DNA of 36,436 bases from NCBI GenBank assembly GCA_021803215.1, contig JAJZLV010000113.1, forward strand, positions 1 through 36,436. The letters run 5' to 3'. Source of the stretch: Actinomycetes bacterium. GTDB taxonomy: Bacteria > Actinomycetota > Acidimicrobiia > Acidimicrobiales > Bog-793. The notes under the pieces were generated by a model, which had not been told where the DNA came from, did no database searches, and was given only the letters and a program-made list of their open reading frames with translations. The number at the start of each line of letters is the position of its first letter. Positions within the stretch are counted from its first letter, which is position 1. Positions 8,242 through 16,553 of this stretch are shown here, one piece after another. Position numbers and translations under genes: made by a program.

Positions 8242-8601
8242 TTGAGCGCTGAGCTGGTCCTTCTGGCTGTCGAGGCGGCGGCCTCAAAGACCGAGCACGA
8301 CAGCGTCGTCATCGAGGTGGGGGAGCTCATCGGGATCACCGATCACTTCGTGATCTCCTCCGGCTCGAACGAGCGGCAGGTGCGAGCCATCGCCGAGGAG
8401 GTCGAGCGCCGTCTGAAGGCTCCGGCCGAGGGTCGCTCCCCCCGCACGATCGAGGGTCTCGACGACGCCCGCTGGGTGCTGATGGACTACGGCGACTTCG
8501 TCGTCCACGTCTTTTTGGAAGAGGCCCGCTCCTTCTACGACCTCGAGCGCCTCTGGGGCGACGCGCCCCGCCTCGAGCTCCCCGTCCGGGCCGAGGCCTA
8601 G
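8242..8601 (+). CDS. rsfS: Ribosomal silencing factor RsfS
   Basis: Binds ribosomal protein L14 and blocks subunit joining when nutrients are scarce. The 119-residue protein has the full RsfS/Iojap fold pattern: LAVEAAASKTEHDSVVIEV near the start, TDHFVISSGSNERQVRAIAEE, WVLMDYGDFVVHVFLEEARSFYDLERLWGDA near the end. The start is TTG 8242 with GGAAGGG about 5 nt upstream. It lies directly after nadD, as in many bacteria. Its stop overlaps the stop of the convergent lipoprotein gene by 4 bp. No phosphoglycerate mutase gene follows, unlike in some actinobacteria. Confidence 0.93.
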   Translation: MSAELVLLAVEAAASKTEHDSVVIEVGELIGITDHFVISSGSNERQVRAIAEEVERRLKAPAEGRSPRTIEGLDDARWVLMDYGDFVVHVFLEEARSFYDLERLWGDAPRLELPVRAEA

Positions 8602-9215
8602 CGGGGCGGGGAGAGCTTGCTGCCCGGACCGATGAGGCTCGCGTAGTCGGCCTCGGTCACCGGGCGGTTCACGAACAGGCCCGTGTCGATCTCCACCGGG
8701 ACCGGGCTGTTCGACGAGCCGACGAACTGGACCCTTTTCACCCCGAGGTTGGAGCTCGTGATCGACCAGACGATCTGGGCCAGCTCCTCGACCGGCGTCT
8801 CGCCGGACAGCTCGCTGTACTGGTGGTCGAGGCGGACGGTGGCGGTGCCGTTCTTCACCGGGCCGACGGCCACCAGATGGGAGGCCGGGCTGACGGCGCT
8901 CTCGTAGCCGTCGTGGTACTCGGCGGCGAACGGTCCCGCCTCTAGGGCGTAGAGCACCTTTTGCACCGTGGCCGGCCGGCTGACAGAGCGGGCCACCTCG
9001 ACGAGGTTCCCCGAGATGCTCTCCACCAGGTAGATGTAGATCGTCTCGCCCTTCGAGGACGAGGTGGCGTCCGGCGAGGCCGCCTGCTGGGGCTGCAAGA
9101 GGGCAGCCGGCAAGGCGGAGGTCGGCAGGTGCTGGGGGGAGGAGGAGAGGGGCACGCCGCAGGCCCCCAGCAAAAGCGCGGAAGCGGCCAGCACGACGAC
9201 GAGCAGCCTTCTCAC
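8598..9215 (-). CDS. Short LpqB-like lipoprotein (GerMN domain only)
   Basis: A 205-residue exported lipoprotein. The signal ends in the lipobox LLGAC (Cys19), followed by a Ser/Pro/Gln-rich linker and a single GerMN-type domain: ETIYIYLVE, VQKVLYALEAGPF, GTATVRLDHQYSEL, EELAQIVWSITS, VKRVQFVG and a C-terminal PVTEADY. It overlaps mtrB by 4 bp (ATGA). In mycobacteria and relatives, mtrA-mtrB-lpqB is a conserved operon in which LpqB interacts with the MtrB sensor domain. Typical LpqB is far longer, with a C-terminal beta-propeller. Here the reading frame stops after the GerMN part and the gene runs into rsfS, so no propeller can follow. I infer a partner or regulator of MtrB. Confidence 0.8.
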   Translation of the reverse strand: MRRLLVVVLAASALLLGACGVPLSSSPQHLPTSALPAALLQPQQAASPDATSSSKGETIYIYLVESISGNLVEVARSVSRPATVQKVLYALEAGPFAAEYHDGYESAVSPASHLVAVGPVKNGTATVRLDHQYSELSGETPVEELAQIVWSITSSNLGVKRVQFVGSSNSPVPVEIDTGLFVNRPVTEADYASLIGPGSKLSPPR

Positions 9216-10711
9216 TGGGCGGCCTCCTTCAAGAGCGGGATCTCCACCACGAATCGGGCCCCACGGGGCTCGTTCTCCTCAACGTAGACCCGCCCTCCGA
9301 GGATGCGGGCGTGCTCGGTGGCAATGGCGAGGCCGAGCCCCGTGCCCTCGCCGAGGCCGCGGCGCCGGCCGCTCGCGCCCCGCGAGAAGCGGTCGAAGAT
9401 GCGCTGCCGCTCTTCGAGCGGGATGCCCGGCCCCTCGTCCTCGACCGCCACCCTGGCCAGCCGGCCGGCCGTCTCCACCCGTACCCGGGTCGCCCCGCCG
9501 GCGTAGTTGTCGGCGTTCTGCAAGAGGTTCGCCAGGATGCGCTCGAAGCGGCGCTTGTCGACGCTCACGTAGCGCTCGGCGCTCTCGCCGACGAACTCGA
9601 CCGGGACCGACCCGAAGCCTGCCGAGACGCTCCGGCGCACCAGGTCGCCCAGGGGCACCTCTGCCATCGAGACGTCGGAGAGCCCGGCGTCGATGCGGGA
9701 GATCTCGAGCAGCTCGTCGACGAGGCGGCGGAATCGGCGTACCTCTGCTCCGAGCAGCGCCAGGGCCCGCTGGGAGCGCTCTGGGAGCTCTTCGGCCCTT
9801 CCCTCGAGGACGGAGAGGGAGGCCGCCAGGGTGGTGAGAGGCGAGCGGAGCTCGTGGTTGACGTCAGAGGTGAAGCTCACCTCCCGCTCGATCCGGTCCT
9901 GCAGCCGGTCGGCCATCGAGTTGAAGGCCGAGGTGAGCACCGCCAGGTCGGCATAGTCGTCGGTCTCGAGCCGGGTGTCGAGGTGTCCCGAGGCGATGTC
10001 GAGGGCGGCCTCGGCCGCCTCGTGCAGGGGGCGGAGCGCCCGGCTGGCCGCCCAGCTGCCGAGGAGCGCTCCCGCCAGGGTGACCACGACAGCGGCGAGG
10101 AGCAAAGAGGCCAGCAGGACGTGCAGGGTCCCCGCCACCTCGCTCATCGAGAAGAGGGCGAAGTAGGCGGAGTTGGCCGCCGGGATCGGCACCCCGACCA
10201 CATAGGTCGGGTGGGAGCGCACGAGGATCGTCTCGCTGGCGGGCGTCCCCGAGAGCACGGTCGCCCGCAAGGCCCTGGAGAGAGGAGCCGGCGGGGCTGG
10301 GAAGGGGGAGGTGGCGTACCAGTTGTGCTTCCGGAACAGGATCGCCTCGCGGGCTCCGGCCGAGGCGCCTTCCAAGAGGTGGGGCCAGGCTGCCACCGGG
10401 AGCTGCAGCTCGGGGCGGAGCACCTCGGCGCTCGCCACTGCCTCGCGGTAGAGCGAGGTCGTCTGCTGGGTGACGATCGAGCTGCGCACCGAGAAGTACG
10501 TGATGGCCGCGATGGTCCCCGATAGGATGGCGGCGCCGAGGGCGAAGGTGATCGTGATGCGGGCTCGTAGCCCGACATGGCGTCGTTGGTGCAGGCGGGG
10601 CTCGCTCGGCCGGGTAGCGGGACGGGGGCGCTCGAGCCGGGGCGCCCGAGCGGACTGGTCCCTCTCTTTCGGGCGGACGTGGACCCGCCGCAAGAGGCCG
10701 GTGCCGCTCAT
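9212..10711 (-). CDS. mtrB: MtrB-like sensor histidine kinase
   Basis: A 499-residue membrane histidine kinase. After a basic cytosolic N-terminus of about 48 residues come TM1 (about 51-75), a roughly 115-residue extracellular sensor, TM2 (about 195-222), a HAMP linker, the phospho-acceptor segment FTSDVNHELRSPLTTLA (His286), and the HATPase domain with N-box ILANLLQNADNYA, G1 VEDEGPGIP, F-box FDRFSRG and G2 GTGLGLAIA. It lies 31 bp after mtrA and overlaps the LpqB-like lipoprotein gene, matching the mtrA-mtrB-lpqB operon of actinobacteria, which controls cell-wall and division genes. The signal it senses here is not known. All catalytic motifs are intact. Confidence 0.85.
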   Translation of the reverse strand: MSGTGLLRRVHVRPKERDQSARAPRLERPRPATRPSEPRLHQRRHVGLRARITITFALGAAILSGTIAAITYFSVRSSIVTQQTTSLYREAVASAEVLRPELQLPVAAWPHLLEGASAGAREAILFRKHNWYATSPFPAPPAPLSRALRATVLSGTPASETILVRSHPTYVVGVPIPAANSAYFALFSMSEVAGTLHVLLASLLLAAVVVTLAGALLGSWAASRALRPLHEAAEAALDIASGHLDTRLETDDYADLAVLTSAFNSMADRLQDRIEREVSFTSDVNHELRSPLTTLAASLSVLEGRAEELPERSQRALALLGAEVRRFRRLVDELLEISRIDAGLSDVSMAEVPLGDLVRRSVSAGFGSVPVEFVGESAERYVSVDKRRFERILANLLQNADNYAGGATRVRVETAGRLARVAVEDEGPGIPLEERQRIFDRFSRGASGRRRGLGEGTGLGLAIATEHARILGGRVYVEENEPRGARFVVEIPLLKEAAQ

Positions 10712-10742
10712 GCCGATGGCTCTCGGGCTCTCACCGCCGACA

Positions 10743-11435
10743 CTACGGCGCCAGCTTGTACCCGAGCCCGCGGACGGTGATCACATGACGGGGCTCGCTC
10801 GGGTCGAGCTCGATCTTGGTGCGGAGCCGGCGGATGTGGACGTCCACCAGGCGGCCATCGCCGAAGTAGTCGTAGCTCCAGACCCGCTCGAGCAGCTGCT
10901 CTCGCGAGAGGACCTTTCCCGTGTTGGCGGCGAGCTCGCACAAAAGGAGGAACTCGGTCCTCGTCAGGTGGACCTCCTCGCCGTCGCGGCGCACGACGCC
11001 CGCCTCCGGCTGGATCTCGAGGTCCCCGAAGGTGAGGGCGACGGGGCCCTCCTCGCCGGCTCTGGCGCGGCGGAGCAGGGCGCGGATCCGGGCGGCCAGC
11101 TCCTTCGGCTCGAACGGCTTCGTGACGTAGTCGTCGGCTCCCGCCTCGAGACCGGCGACTATGTCGTGGGTGTCGGTGCGGGCGGTCACCATGATGATCG
11201 GCACTGCGCTCGAGCGACGGAGCTCCCTGCAGCAGGCGAAGCCGTCCATCCCGGGCAGCATGATGTCCACCACGAGCAGATCGAACGGCTCGGAGACGAG
11301 CGCCCGGGCATGGGACTCGAGGGCGTCCTCGCCGGTGGCGGCCTCGGCGATCTCGTAGCCCTCGTCCTCGAGCGAGAGCCGCATGGAGGCGCGAATTCGC
11401 TCGTCGTCTTCGACAAGGAGGATGCGGCTCGCCAT
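10743..11435 (-). CDS. mtrA: MtrA-like response regulator (OmpR/PhoB family)
   Basis: A 230-residue two-domain response regulator. The receiver has [11 protein letters not shown], phospho-acceptor Asp57 in [17 protein letters not shown], and Lys106 in [11 protein letters not shown]. The C-terminal winged helix contains [37 protein letters not shown] and [13 protein letters not shown]. The [16 protein letters not shown] stretch is the recognition region closest to MtrA of mycobacteria. It is first in the operon with mtrB and the LpqB-like lipoprotein. The start ATG is preceded by GGGGAAG about 9 nt upstream. Confidence 0.88.
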   Translation of the reverse strand: MASRILLVEDDERIRASMRLSLEDEGYEIAEAATGEDALESHARALVSEPFDLLVVDIMLPGMDGFACCRELRRSSAVPIIMVTARTDTHDIVAGLEAGADDYVTKPFEPKELAARIRALLRRARAGEEGPVALTFGDLEIQPEAGVVRRDGEEVHLTRTEFLLLCELAANTGKVLSREQLLERVWSYDYFGDGRLVDVHIRRLRTKIELDPSEPRHVITVRGLGYKLAP

Positions 11436-11503
11436 CTGTATATCTTCCCCCAGTCGGTGCCGGCTCCGGTGGTTGAGGCACCGGCCCGGGAAACAGCACC
11501 CGA

Positions 11504-11509
11504 AGCCTA
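11504..11509 (-). promoter_or_regulatory. Candidate -10 box for the mtrAB operon
   Basis: TAGGCT on the minus strand would give a leader of roughly 60 nt that includes a weak ribosome site before mtrA. It is the best TANNNT match in the 166-bp gap between mtrA and xerC. No -35 was recognised. Confidence 0.25.
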
Positions 11510-11589
11510 ACGGGCCTGTTATCTCCCGTCCCTTCCTCGTCGCCGGCCCTGCCCGGATGTTGAATTCAGATCCCGGATCGAGCCTCGGG

Positions 11590-11595
11590 TACCGT
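11590..11595 (+). promoter_or_regulatory. Putative -10 box of xerC (leaderless)
   Basis: TACCGT six nucleotides before the GTG at 11602, without a ribosome-binding site. It supports the GTG start rather than the far-upstream in-frame ATG at 11383, which lies inside mtrA antisense. Confidence 0.4.
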
Positions 11596-11601
11596 TGTGG
11601 G

Positions 11602-12486
11602 GTGGGTTTTGAGCAGGACGGCTTTGCCCGCTCGCTCGTCGGCGAGTCTGCCGCGACCCAGCGGGCCTATCTGGGCGACCTGGGCGCTCTCGTCGGTTGG
11701 CTCGAGCGGGCCGGCTTCGAAGGGCCCGAGGGCGTCGATCGCCTCGTGCTGCGGCGCTATCTCGCCTACCTCACCACCCGGCGCTACGCCAAGCGCACCA
11801 TTGCTCGCAAGGTAGCCAGCATAAGGCGCTACTTCTCGTGGCTCGAGGCGAGCGGACAGATCGCCTCCAACCCGGCCCGCCGCCTCTCTGCCCCGGCGGG
11901 CGACGCCCGCCTGCCCCGGGTGCTCACGAGCGTCGAGCTCACCGAGCTGCTCGATCCGGCCCTGGCCGCCTCGGACGGCGAGGAGGCGGCATGGCGCCTC
12001 AGAGACGACGCCGTCTTGGAGCTCCTCTACGGCTGCGGGCTGCGGGTGAGCGAGCTCTGCGGCCTCGACCTCGACGGGGTCGACCTCAAAGGCGGCTACC
12101 TAACCGTCTGGGGGAAAGGCTCGAAACAGCGCCGCCTCCCGCTCGGCGAGCCGGCGGCGGACGCCCTCGGAGGCTGGATCGAGAGGGGGCGAAGCGCCGT
12201 CGGCGACCTCTCGGCCGTCGGCCCGGCGGTCTTCGTCAACAAGGCACTCCGGCGGCTCTCGGACAGGGACGTCCGGCGCATCCTCGACCGTCGCTCGCCG
12301 GTCCCGACCCACCCGCACGCCCTCCGTCACAGCTACGCCACCCACCTGCTGGACGGCGGGGCGGACCTGAGGGTCGTGCAGGAGCTGCTCGGCCACTCGA
12401 GCCTGCGCACGACGGAGATCTACACCCACGTCTCGACCGACCGGCTCGTGGCCGCCTACGCCGCCTCGCACCCGAGGGCCAGATGA
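11602..12486 (+). CDS. xerC: Tyrosine recombinase XerC/XerD type
   Basis: Resolves chromosome dimers at dif sites together with a second Xer protein. From GTG 11602 it is 294 residues, the usual Xer length. An N-terminal SAM-like core-binding domain ([16 protein letters not shown] to ISNP-like IASNPARRL) is followed by the catalytic domain, with Arg148 in CGLRVSEL, Lys172 in [10 protein letters not shown], His239 and Arg242 in [14 protein letters not shown], His265 in LLGHSS, and the nucleophile Tyr274 in EIYTHVS. All catalytic residues are present. The stop overlaps the whiG start by 4 bp. Whether it is XerC or XerD cannot be decided from one copy, but a xerC-type gene beside whiG and rpsB is usual in actinobacteria. 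Confidence 0.92.
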   Translation: MGFEQDGFARSLVGESAATQRAYLGDLGALVGWLERAGFEGPEGVDRLVLRRYLAYLTTRRYAKRTIARKVASIRRYFSWLEASGQIASNPARRLSAPAGDARLPRVLTSVELTELLDPALAASDGEEAAWRLRDDAVLELLYGCGLRVSELCGLDLDGVDLKGGYLTVWGKGSKQRRLPLGEPAADALGGWIERGRSAVGDLSAVGPAVFVNKALRRLSDRDVRRILDRRSPVPTHPHALRHSYATHLLDGGADLRVVQELLGHSSLRTTEIYTHVSTDRLVAAYAASHPRAR

Positions 12487-13259
12487 GCGCGGTCGACATC
12501 GAGCGGATCGACCGGGTCGACGAGCTCTGGGACTCCTACTGCGCTCACCCCGAGCGCGAGACCCGCGACCGGCTCATCCTCCACTACTCGCCGCTCGTGA
12601 AGTACGTGGCCGGCAGGGTCCTGTCCCGCCTGCCCGGGGCGGTCGACCAGTCGGATCTGGTCTCTTACGGGATCCTCGGGCTGATCGACGCCATCGAGAA
12701 GTTCGACCGGAGCCGCGGGGTGAAATTCGAGACCTACGCCGTGCCCCGCGTGAGGGGTGCCATCCTCGACGAGCTGCGCTCGATCGACTGGGTGCCCCGC
12801 TCCGTGCGGGCCAAGGCGCGAGCGGCCGACCAGGCCTACTCCAAGCTCGAGCACGACCTGCAGCGCTCACCGACGGACGAGGAGCTGGCCGGAGAGCTCG
12901 GAATCTCCTCGGCCGAGCTCGACGTGCTCCTGCGCCAGACGGCCCGGGCAGGCGTGCTCCAGCTGGACGCGGTCCTCTTCTCCGGCAACCAGGGAGCCCA
13001 GACCCTCGGCGATACCATCCCGGACTCAGGCGATGGGCCGGGCGCCAAGCTCGAGCGGGCCGAGATCCGCGAGATGCTGGCCCACTCCATCCGGCAGCTG
13101 GCCGACCGGGAGCGGACTGTGCTCACCCTCTACTACTACGAGGGGCTCAACCTCTCCGAGATCGGCCAGATCCTAGGCGTGAGCGAGAGCCGCGCCTGCC
13201 AGATCCATACAAAGGCGGTCTCGCGGCTTCGCCACCGGCTCCGTTCCGAGATCGGCTGA
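12483..13259 (+). CDS. whiG: Sigma factor of the WhiG/FliA (sigma-28) group
   Basis: A 258-residue group 3 sigma factor. Region 2: [58 protein letters not shown]. Region 3: [19 protein letters not shown]. Region 4: [45 protein letters not shown]. In Streptomyces this sigma (WhiG) starts sporulation and lies in the same position upstream of rpsB; elsewhere the same family (FliA) drives motility genes. Neither flagellar nor sporulation genes are in this window, so its regulon here is open. It is translationally coupled to xerC (ATGA). Confidence 0.9.
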   Translation: MSAVDIERIDRVDELWDSYCAHPERETRDRLILHYSPLVKYVAGRVLSRLPGAVDQSDLVSYGILGLIDAIEKFDRSRGVKFETYAVPRVRGAILDELRSIDWVPRSVRAKARAADQAYSKLEHDLQRSPTDEELAGELGISSAELDVLLRQTARAGVLQLDAVLFSGNQGAQTLGDTIPDSGDGPGAKLERAEIREMLAHSIRQLADRERTVLTLYYYEGLNLSEIGQILGVSESRACQIHTKAVSRLRHRLRSEIG

Positions 13260-13267
13260 CCAGGCAG

Positions 13268-13273
13268 TAGTAT
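13268..13273 (+). promoter_or_regulatory. Putative -10 box of the rpsB-tsf operon
   Basis: TAGTAT nine bp past the whiG stop. It would start a transcript at about 13280, with a leader of about 100 nt before rpsB. Together with GGGAGG at 13370-13375 upstream of the GTG start, it indicates a conventional, leadered, strongly translated message. Confidence 0.5.
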
Positions 13274-13318
13274 CGGGTCTGGAGCCAGAGGCTCTGCCCA
13301 AGCCAGCCAGTCTCATCC

Positions 13319-13353
13319 GGGCACACCCGCGGTCGCCGGTAGGCGCCGTGCCC
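13319..13353 (+). promoter_or_regulatory. Structured rpsB leader hairpin
   Basis: Within the rpsB leader, GGGCAC (13319-13324) pairs with GTGCCC (13348-13353). It encloses an inner CGCC-GGTA-GGCG hairpin at 13334-13345. Many bacteria autoregulate rpsB by S2 binding to its leader. That this hairpin has such a role is inference; I did not recognise a known Rfam class. Confidence 0.35.
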
Positions 13354-13380
13354 TGATCAGCCGAACCGTCGGGAGGATAC

Positions 13381-14370
13381 GTGGCCGTAGTCACGATGAA
13401 GCAGCTCTTGGAAGCTGGGGTCCATTTCGGGCACCAGACCCGCCGCTGGAACCCGAAGATGAAGCGCTTCATCTTCGGGGAACGAAACGGCATCTACATA
13501 ATCGACCTCAACCAGACGCTCGACCGGGTGGCCACCGCCTACTCCTTCGTGCGGGATCTCGTCGCCGCCGGAGGCACCATTCTCTTCGTCGGCACGAAGA
13601 AGCAGACCCAGGACCCGGTGGCCGAGTTCGCCGGCGCCTGCGGGATGCCCTATGTCAACCAGCGCTGGCTCGGCGGCATGCTCACGAACTTCCAGACCGT
13701 GGCCGGCCGGGTGCGCAAGCTGAGCGAGCTCGAGTCCGCCCGCAAGGCGGGCGACTTCGACGCCATGCCGAAGAAGGAAGCCCTCATGAACACCCGTGAG
13801 CTCGAGAAGCTCGAGCGCAACCTCGGGGGCATCCGCCACCTGCAGGGCCCGCCCGACGCTATCTTCGTGATCGACACCAAGAAGGAGCACATCGCCGTCA
13901 CCGAGGCGCGAAAGCTCGGCCTGCCGGTTGTCGCCGTGGTCGACACCAATTGCGATCCGGACGTGATCGACTACGTCATCCCCGGCAACGACGATGCCAT
14001 CCGCGCCGGCCGTCTCATGTGCCGCATCATCGCCGACGCCGTCTCGGAGGGCCGTTACATCGCCTCGAGGAGAGCCATCGCCGAGCAGGGTGGGCCGCGG
14101 GTGGGCGACTCGCTCCCCGGTCAGCCGGCCGCCCCCGTGGCGCCGTCCGCTCCGGAACCCGAGGCCGCCCCCGTGGCGCCGTCCGCTCCGGCACCCGAGG
14201 CCGCCCCCGTGGCGCCGACCGCTCCGGCGCCAGAGGCCGCCCCCGTGGCTTCGTCCGCTCCGGCGCCAGAGGCCGCCCCCGTGGCTTCGTCCGCTCCGGC
14301 ACCAGAGGCGGCGAGCGCCGGCTCTGAGAACGACAGCATGCAGAGTGAAGGACCTGGCAGCAATGGCTGA
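13381..14370 (+). CDS. rpsB: 30S ribosomal protein S2 with repeat-bearing C-terminal tail
   Basis: Structural protein of the small ribosomal subunit. The core, residues 1 to about 245, is canonical: [100 protein letters not shown]. The remaining 80 residues are an added tail of five 12-residue Ala/Pro/Glu repeats (AAPVA-SAPAPE type) and a short Ser/Glu-rich end, taking the protein to 329 residues. The start is GTG 13381 with GGGAGG 5 nt upstream. Its stop overlaps tsf by 8 bp, so EF-Ts translation is coupled. The order rpsB-tsf-pyrH-frr-cdsA is standard in actinobacteria. Confidence 0.97.
   Translation: MAVVTMKQLLEAGVHFGHQTRRWNPKMKRFIFGERNGIYIIDLNQTLDRVATAYSFVRDLVAAGGTILFVGTKKQTQDPVAEFAGACGMPYVNQRWLGGMLTNFQTVAGRVRKLSELESARKAGDFDAMPKKEALMNTRELEKLERNLGGIRHLQGPPDAIFVIDTKKEHIAVTEARKLGLPVVAVVDTNCDPDVIDYVIPGNDDAIRAGRLMCRIIADAVSEGRYIASRRAIAEQGGPRVGDSLPGQPAAPVAPSAPEPEAAPVAPSAPAPEAAPVAPTAPAPEAAPVASSAPAPEAAPVASSAPAPEAASAGSENDSMQSEGPGSNG
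14128..14307 (+). repeat. Five tandem 36-bp in-frame repeats within rpsB
   Basis: Units begin at 14128, 14164, 14200, 14236 and 14272, each encoding AAPVA(P/S)(S/T)AP(E/A)PE. Units 4 and 5 encode the same peptide and differ little, if at all, in sequence. The neighbouring units differ by one or two codons, as expected for recent duplication by slippage or recombination. Confidence 0.95.
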
Positions 14371-15157
14371 GTACACAGCAAACGACGTGAAGGCGCTGCG
14401 GCAGAGGACCGGGGCCGGCATCCTCGACTGCCGCCAGGCGCTCGAGGAGAACGGGGGCGATGTCGAGGGGGCGGCCAGGTGGCTCGTCGAGAAGGGCAAG
14501 ATAAGCGCTGGCAAGCGGGCCGGCCGGGAGCGCTCCGAGGGCGCCGTGGCCGTCGTGATCGACGACGCCCGGGGAGCGATCGTCGCGCTCGAGTGCGAGA
14601 CCGACTTCGTAGCCAAGTCGGCTGAGTTCGTCCAGCTCGTAGATGAGCTCGCCGCAGAGCTCGCCAGCGGGGGCGAGCCGGCCCTCGAGGCCCAGAGAGA
14701 GCGGGTCGAGAAGCTCGCCGTCACCTCGAAGGAGAACGTGGCCCTCGGACAGCACGTCAGGTTCGAGGCCGCCGCCGGGGCCGCCCTCGACAGCTACCTC
14801 CACATCCAAAACGGTCGCGGGGTGAACGGTGTCCTCGTCGAGCTGTCGGGCGGCAGCCAGGAGCTGGCCCACGAGGTTGCCGTGCACATCGCCTTCGCCC
14901 GGCCCGAGTACCTGCGGCGCGAGGATGTGCCGGCCGAGGTGGTCGAGGCTGAGCGCCGGACGGCCGAGACGATCGCCCGCAACGAGAACAAGCCGGAGGC
15001 TGCCCTCCCCAAGATCGTCGAGGGCCGGCTGCAGGGTTGGTACAAGGAGCGCTGTCTCCTTGACCAGCCCTATGTGAAAGACGAGAAACGGACCATCGCG
15101 GCGCTCCTCGGCTCGGCCGAGGTGCGCCGCTTCGCCCAGGTAGTGGTCGGGTCCTAG
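14363..15157 (+). CDS. tsf: Elongation factor Ts
   Basis: Guanine-nucleotide exchange factor for EF-Tu. It is 264 residues from ATG 14363. The N-terminal UBA-like part [20 protein letters not shown] and the TDFVAKS motif ([13 protein letters not shown]) that contacts EF-Tu are present, followed by the dimerisation core [13 protein letters not shown] and the C-terminal [20 protein letters not shown]. Full length and intact. The start lies inside the last codons of rpsB (8-bp overlap), with GAAGGA upstream. pyrH follows after 11 bp. Confidence 0.96.
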   Translation: MAEYTANDVKALRQRTGAGILDCRQALEENGGDVEGAARWLVEKGKISAGKRAGRERSEGAVAVVIDDARGAIVALECETDFVAKSAEFVQLVDELAAELASGGEPALEAQRERVEKLAVTSKENVALGQHVRFEAAAGAALDSYLHIQNGRGVNGVLVELSGGSQELAHEVAVHIAFARPEYLRREDVPAEVVEAERRTAETIARNENKPEAALPKIVEGRLQGWYKERCLLDQPYVKDEKRTIAALLGSAEVRRFAQVVVGS

Positions 15158-15168
15158 GTCGGCCTCTC

Positions 15169-15933
15169 GTGAGCGGGGAGCTGAGGAGCGAGAGCCTCGA
15201 GCAAGCGCTTGCCGGCCCTCGCTGGAAGAGGGTGGTGCTGAAGCTCTCCGGCGAGGCGCTCGCCAGCTCGGCTTCCGACGAGACGATCGACGCCGCCATC
15301 GTCAGCCGGCTGGCGGGTGAGATCGCCGCTTCCTGCGCCGAGCTCGGCACCGAGATGGCGGTCGTGATCGGCGGCGGCAACATCTGGCGCGGCACGACCG
15401 GGGCGGGCGAGGGGATGGACCGAGCCACCTCCGACACGATGGGGATGCTCGGCACCGTCATCAACGCCCTCGCCCTGCAGGACGCCATCGAACGGGCCGG
15501 CCAGCCGACCAGGGTCCTCTCGGCGGTCCACATGGCAGAGGTCTGCGAGCCCTATATCCGACGCCGCGCCCTGCGGCACCTCGAGAAGGGCCGGGTCGTG
15601 ATACTGGCGGCCGGCATGGGGAGCCCCTACTTCACGACCGACACCCCGGCCGCCCTGCGGGCGGCCGAGATCGATGCCGACGTGATCATGAAGGGGACCC
15701 ATTCCGGAGTCGACGGCGTCTACAGCGCCGATCCCCGCCTCGATCCCTCGGCGGCGCGCTTCGACGAGATCGGTTTCATGGAGGTCGTGGCGCAGGACCT
15801 GCGTGTGATGGATCTGACGGCCATCACCTTCTGCCGGGACAACCAGATCCCCATCCTCGTGTTCGACATCATGCAGCCGGGAAACATCCGGGCCGCTCTC
15901 TCGGGCAAGCAGATAGGTACGCTGATCTCGTGA
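15169..15933 (+). CDS. pyrH: UMP kinase
   Basis: Phosphorylates UMP to UDP in pyrimidine nucleotide synthesis. The 254-residue protein of the amino-acid kinase fold shows RVVLKLSGEALAS (phosphate-binding lysine), VVIGGGNIWRG, DRATSDTMGMLGTVINALAL, and GSPYFTTDTPAALRAAEI, then MKGTHSGVDGVYSADPR. The start is GTG 15169 and a short N-terminal extension of about 18 residues precedes the core. frr overlaps its end by 4 bp. The gene stands in the conserved tsf-pyrH-frr context. Confidence 0.96.
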   Translation: MSGELRSESLEQALAGPRWKRVVLKLSGEALASSASDETIDAAIVSRLAGEIAASCAELGTEMAVVIGGGNIWRGTTGAGEGMDRATSDTMGMLGTVINALALQDAIERAGQPTRVLSAVHMAEVCEPYIRRRALRHLEKGRVVILAAGMGSPYFTTDTPAALRAAEIDADVIMKGTHSGVDGVYSADPRLDPSAARFDEIGFMEVVAQDLRVMDLTAITFCRDNQIPILVFDIMQPGNIRAALSGKQIGTLIS

Positions 15934-16499
15934 GCGACGAGCTGGTCCAGGCGGCCCTCGAGGAGTGCCGGGAGAAGATGCAAAAGGCGGTCGACCACGC
16001 CAAGGCCGATTTCGCCACCGTGCGCACCGGCCGGGCCACCCCGGCGCTGGTCGAGCGGCTGAAGGTCGACTACTACGGGAGCGAGGTGCCGCTCCAGCAG
16101 CTGGCCGGCTTCCAGGTTCCAGAGCCCCGGGTCCTCGTGATCTCCCCCTACGACAAGGGAGCCATCAAGGCGATCGAGAAGGCCATCGGCACCTCTGACC
16201 TCGGGGTCAACCCGTCGAACGACGGCAACGTCATACGCCTCGTCTTCCCCGAGCTCACCCAAGAGCGCCGCCTCGAGTTCGTGAAGGTGGTCAAGCACCG
16301 GGCCGAGGAGGGCCGGGTGGCGGTTCGCAACGCCCGGCGCTCGACCCGCCAGGAGCTGCTGGCCCTCGAGAAGCAGGGCGATCTCTCCTCCGACGAGCTC
16401 GAGAGGGCGGAGAAGGACCTCGAGAAGCTGACACACGAGCTCGTGGCCGAGGTGGACCGGCTGCTGGCTGCCAAAGAGAAGGAACTGCTCGAGCTCTGA
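15930..16499 (+). CDS. frr: Ribosome recycling factor
   Basis: With EF-G, splits the post-termination ribosome. At 189 residues it is a standard length. Motifs visible are FATVRTGRATPALVERLKVDYYG, VPLQQLAGFQVPEPRVLVI, AIEKAIGTSDLGVNPSNDG, IRLVFPELTQERRLEFVKVV and a long helix, ARRSTRQELLALEK. The GTG start overlaps the pyrH stop (GTGA). A 54-bp gap before cdsA holds an ACCGCC-TG-GGCGGT inverted repeat and then GGGAG ahead of the cdsA ATG. Confidence 0.96.
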   Translation: MSDELVQAALEECREKMQKAVDHAKADFATVRTGRATPALVERLKVDYYGSEVPLQQLAGFQVPEPRVLVISPYDKGAIKAIEKAIGTSDLGVNPSNDGNVIRLVFPELTQERRLEFVKVVKHRAEEGRVAVRNARRSTRQELLALEKQGDLSSDELERAEKDLEKLTHELVAEVDRLLAAKEKELLEL

Positions 16500-16553
16500 G
16501 AGAGCTGCGCCGGAGCGGACCGCCTGGGCGGTGCCGACGCTTGAGGGAGAACG

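Noticed and set aside
14128-14307. CRISPR-like array with 36-bp repeats
   Set aside because: The repeats are directly adjacent, without spacers, and encode in-frame peptide repeats of rpsB.
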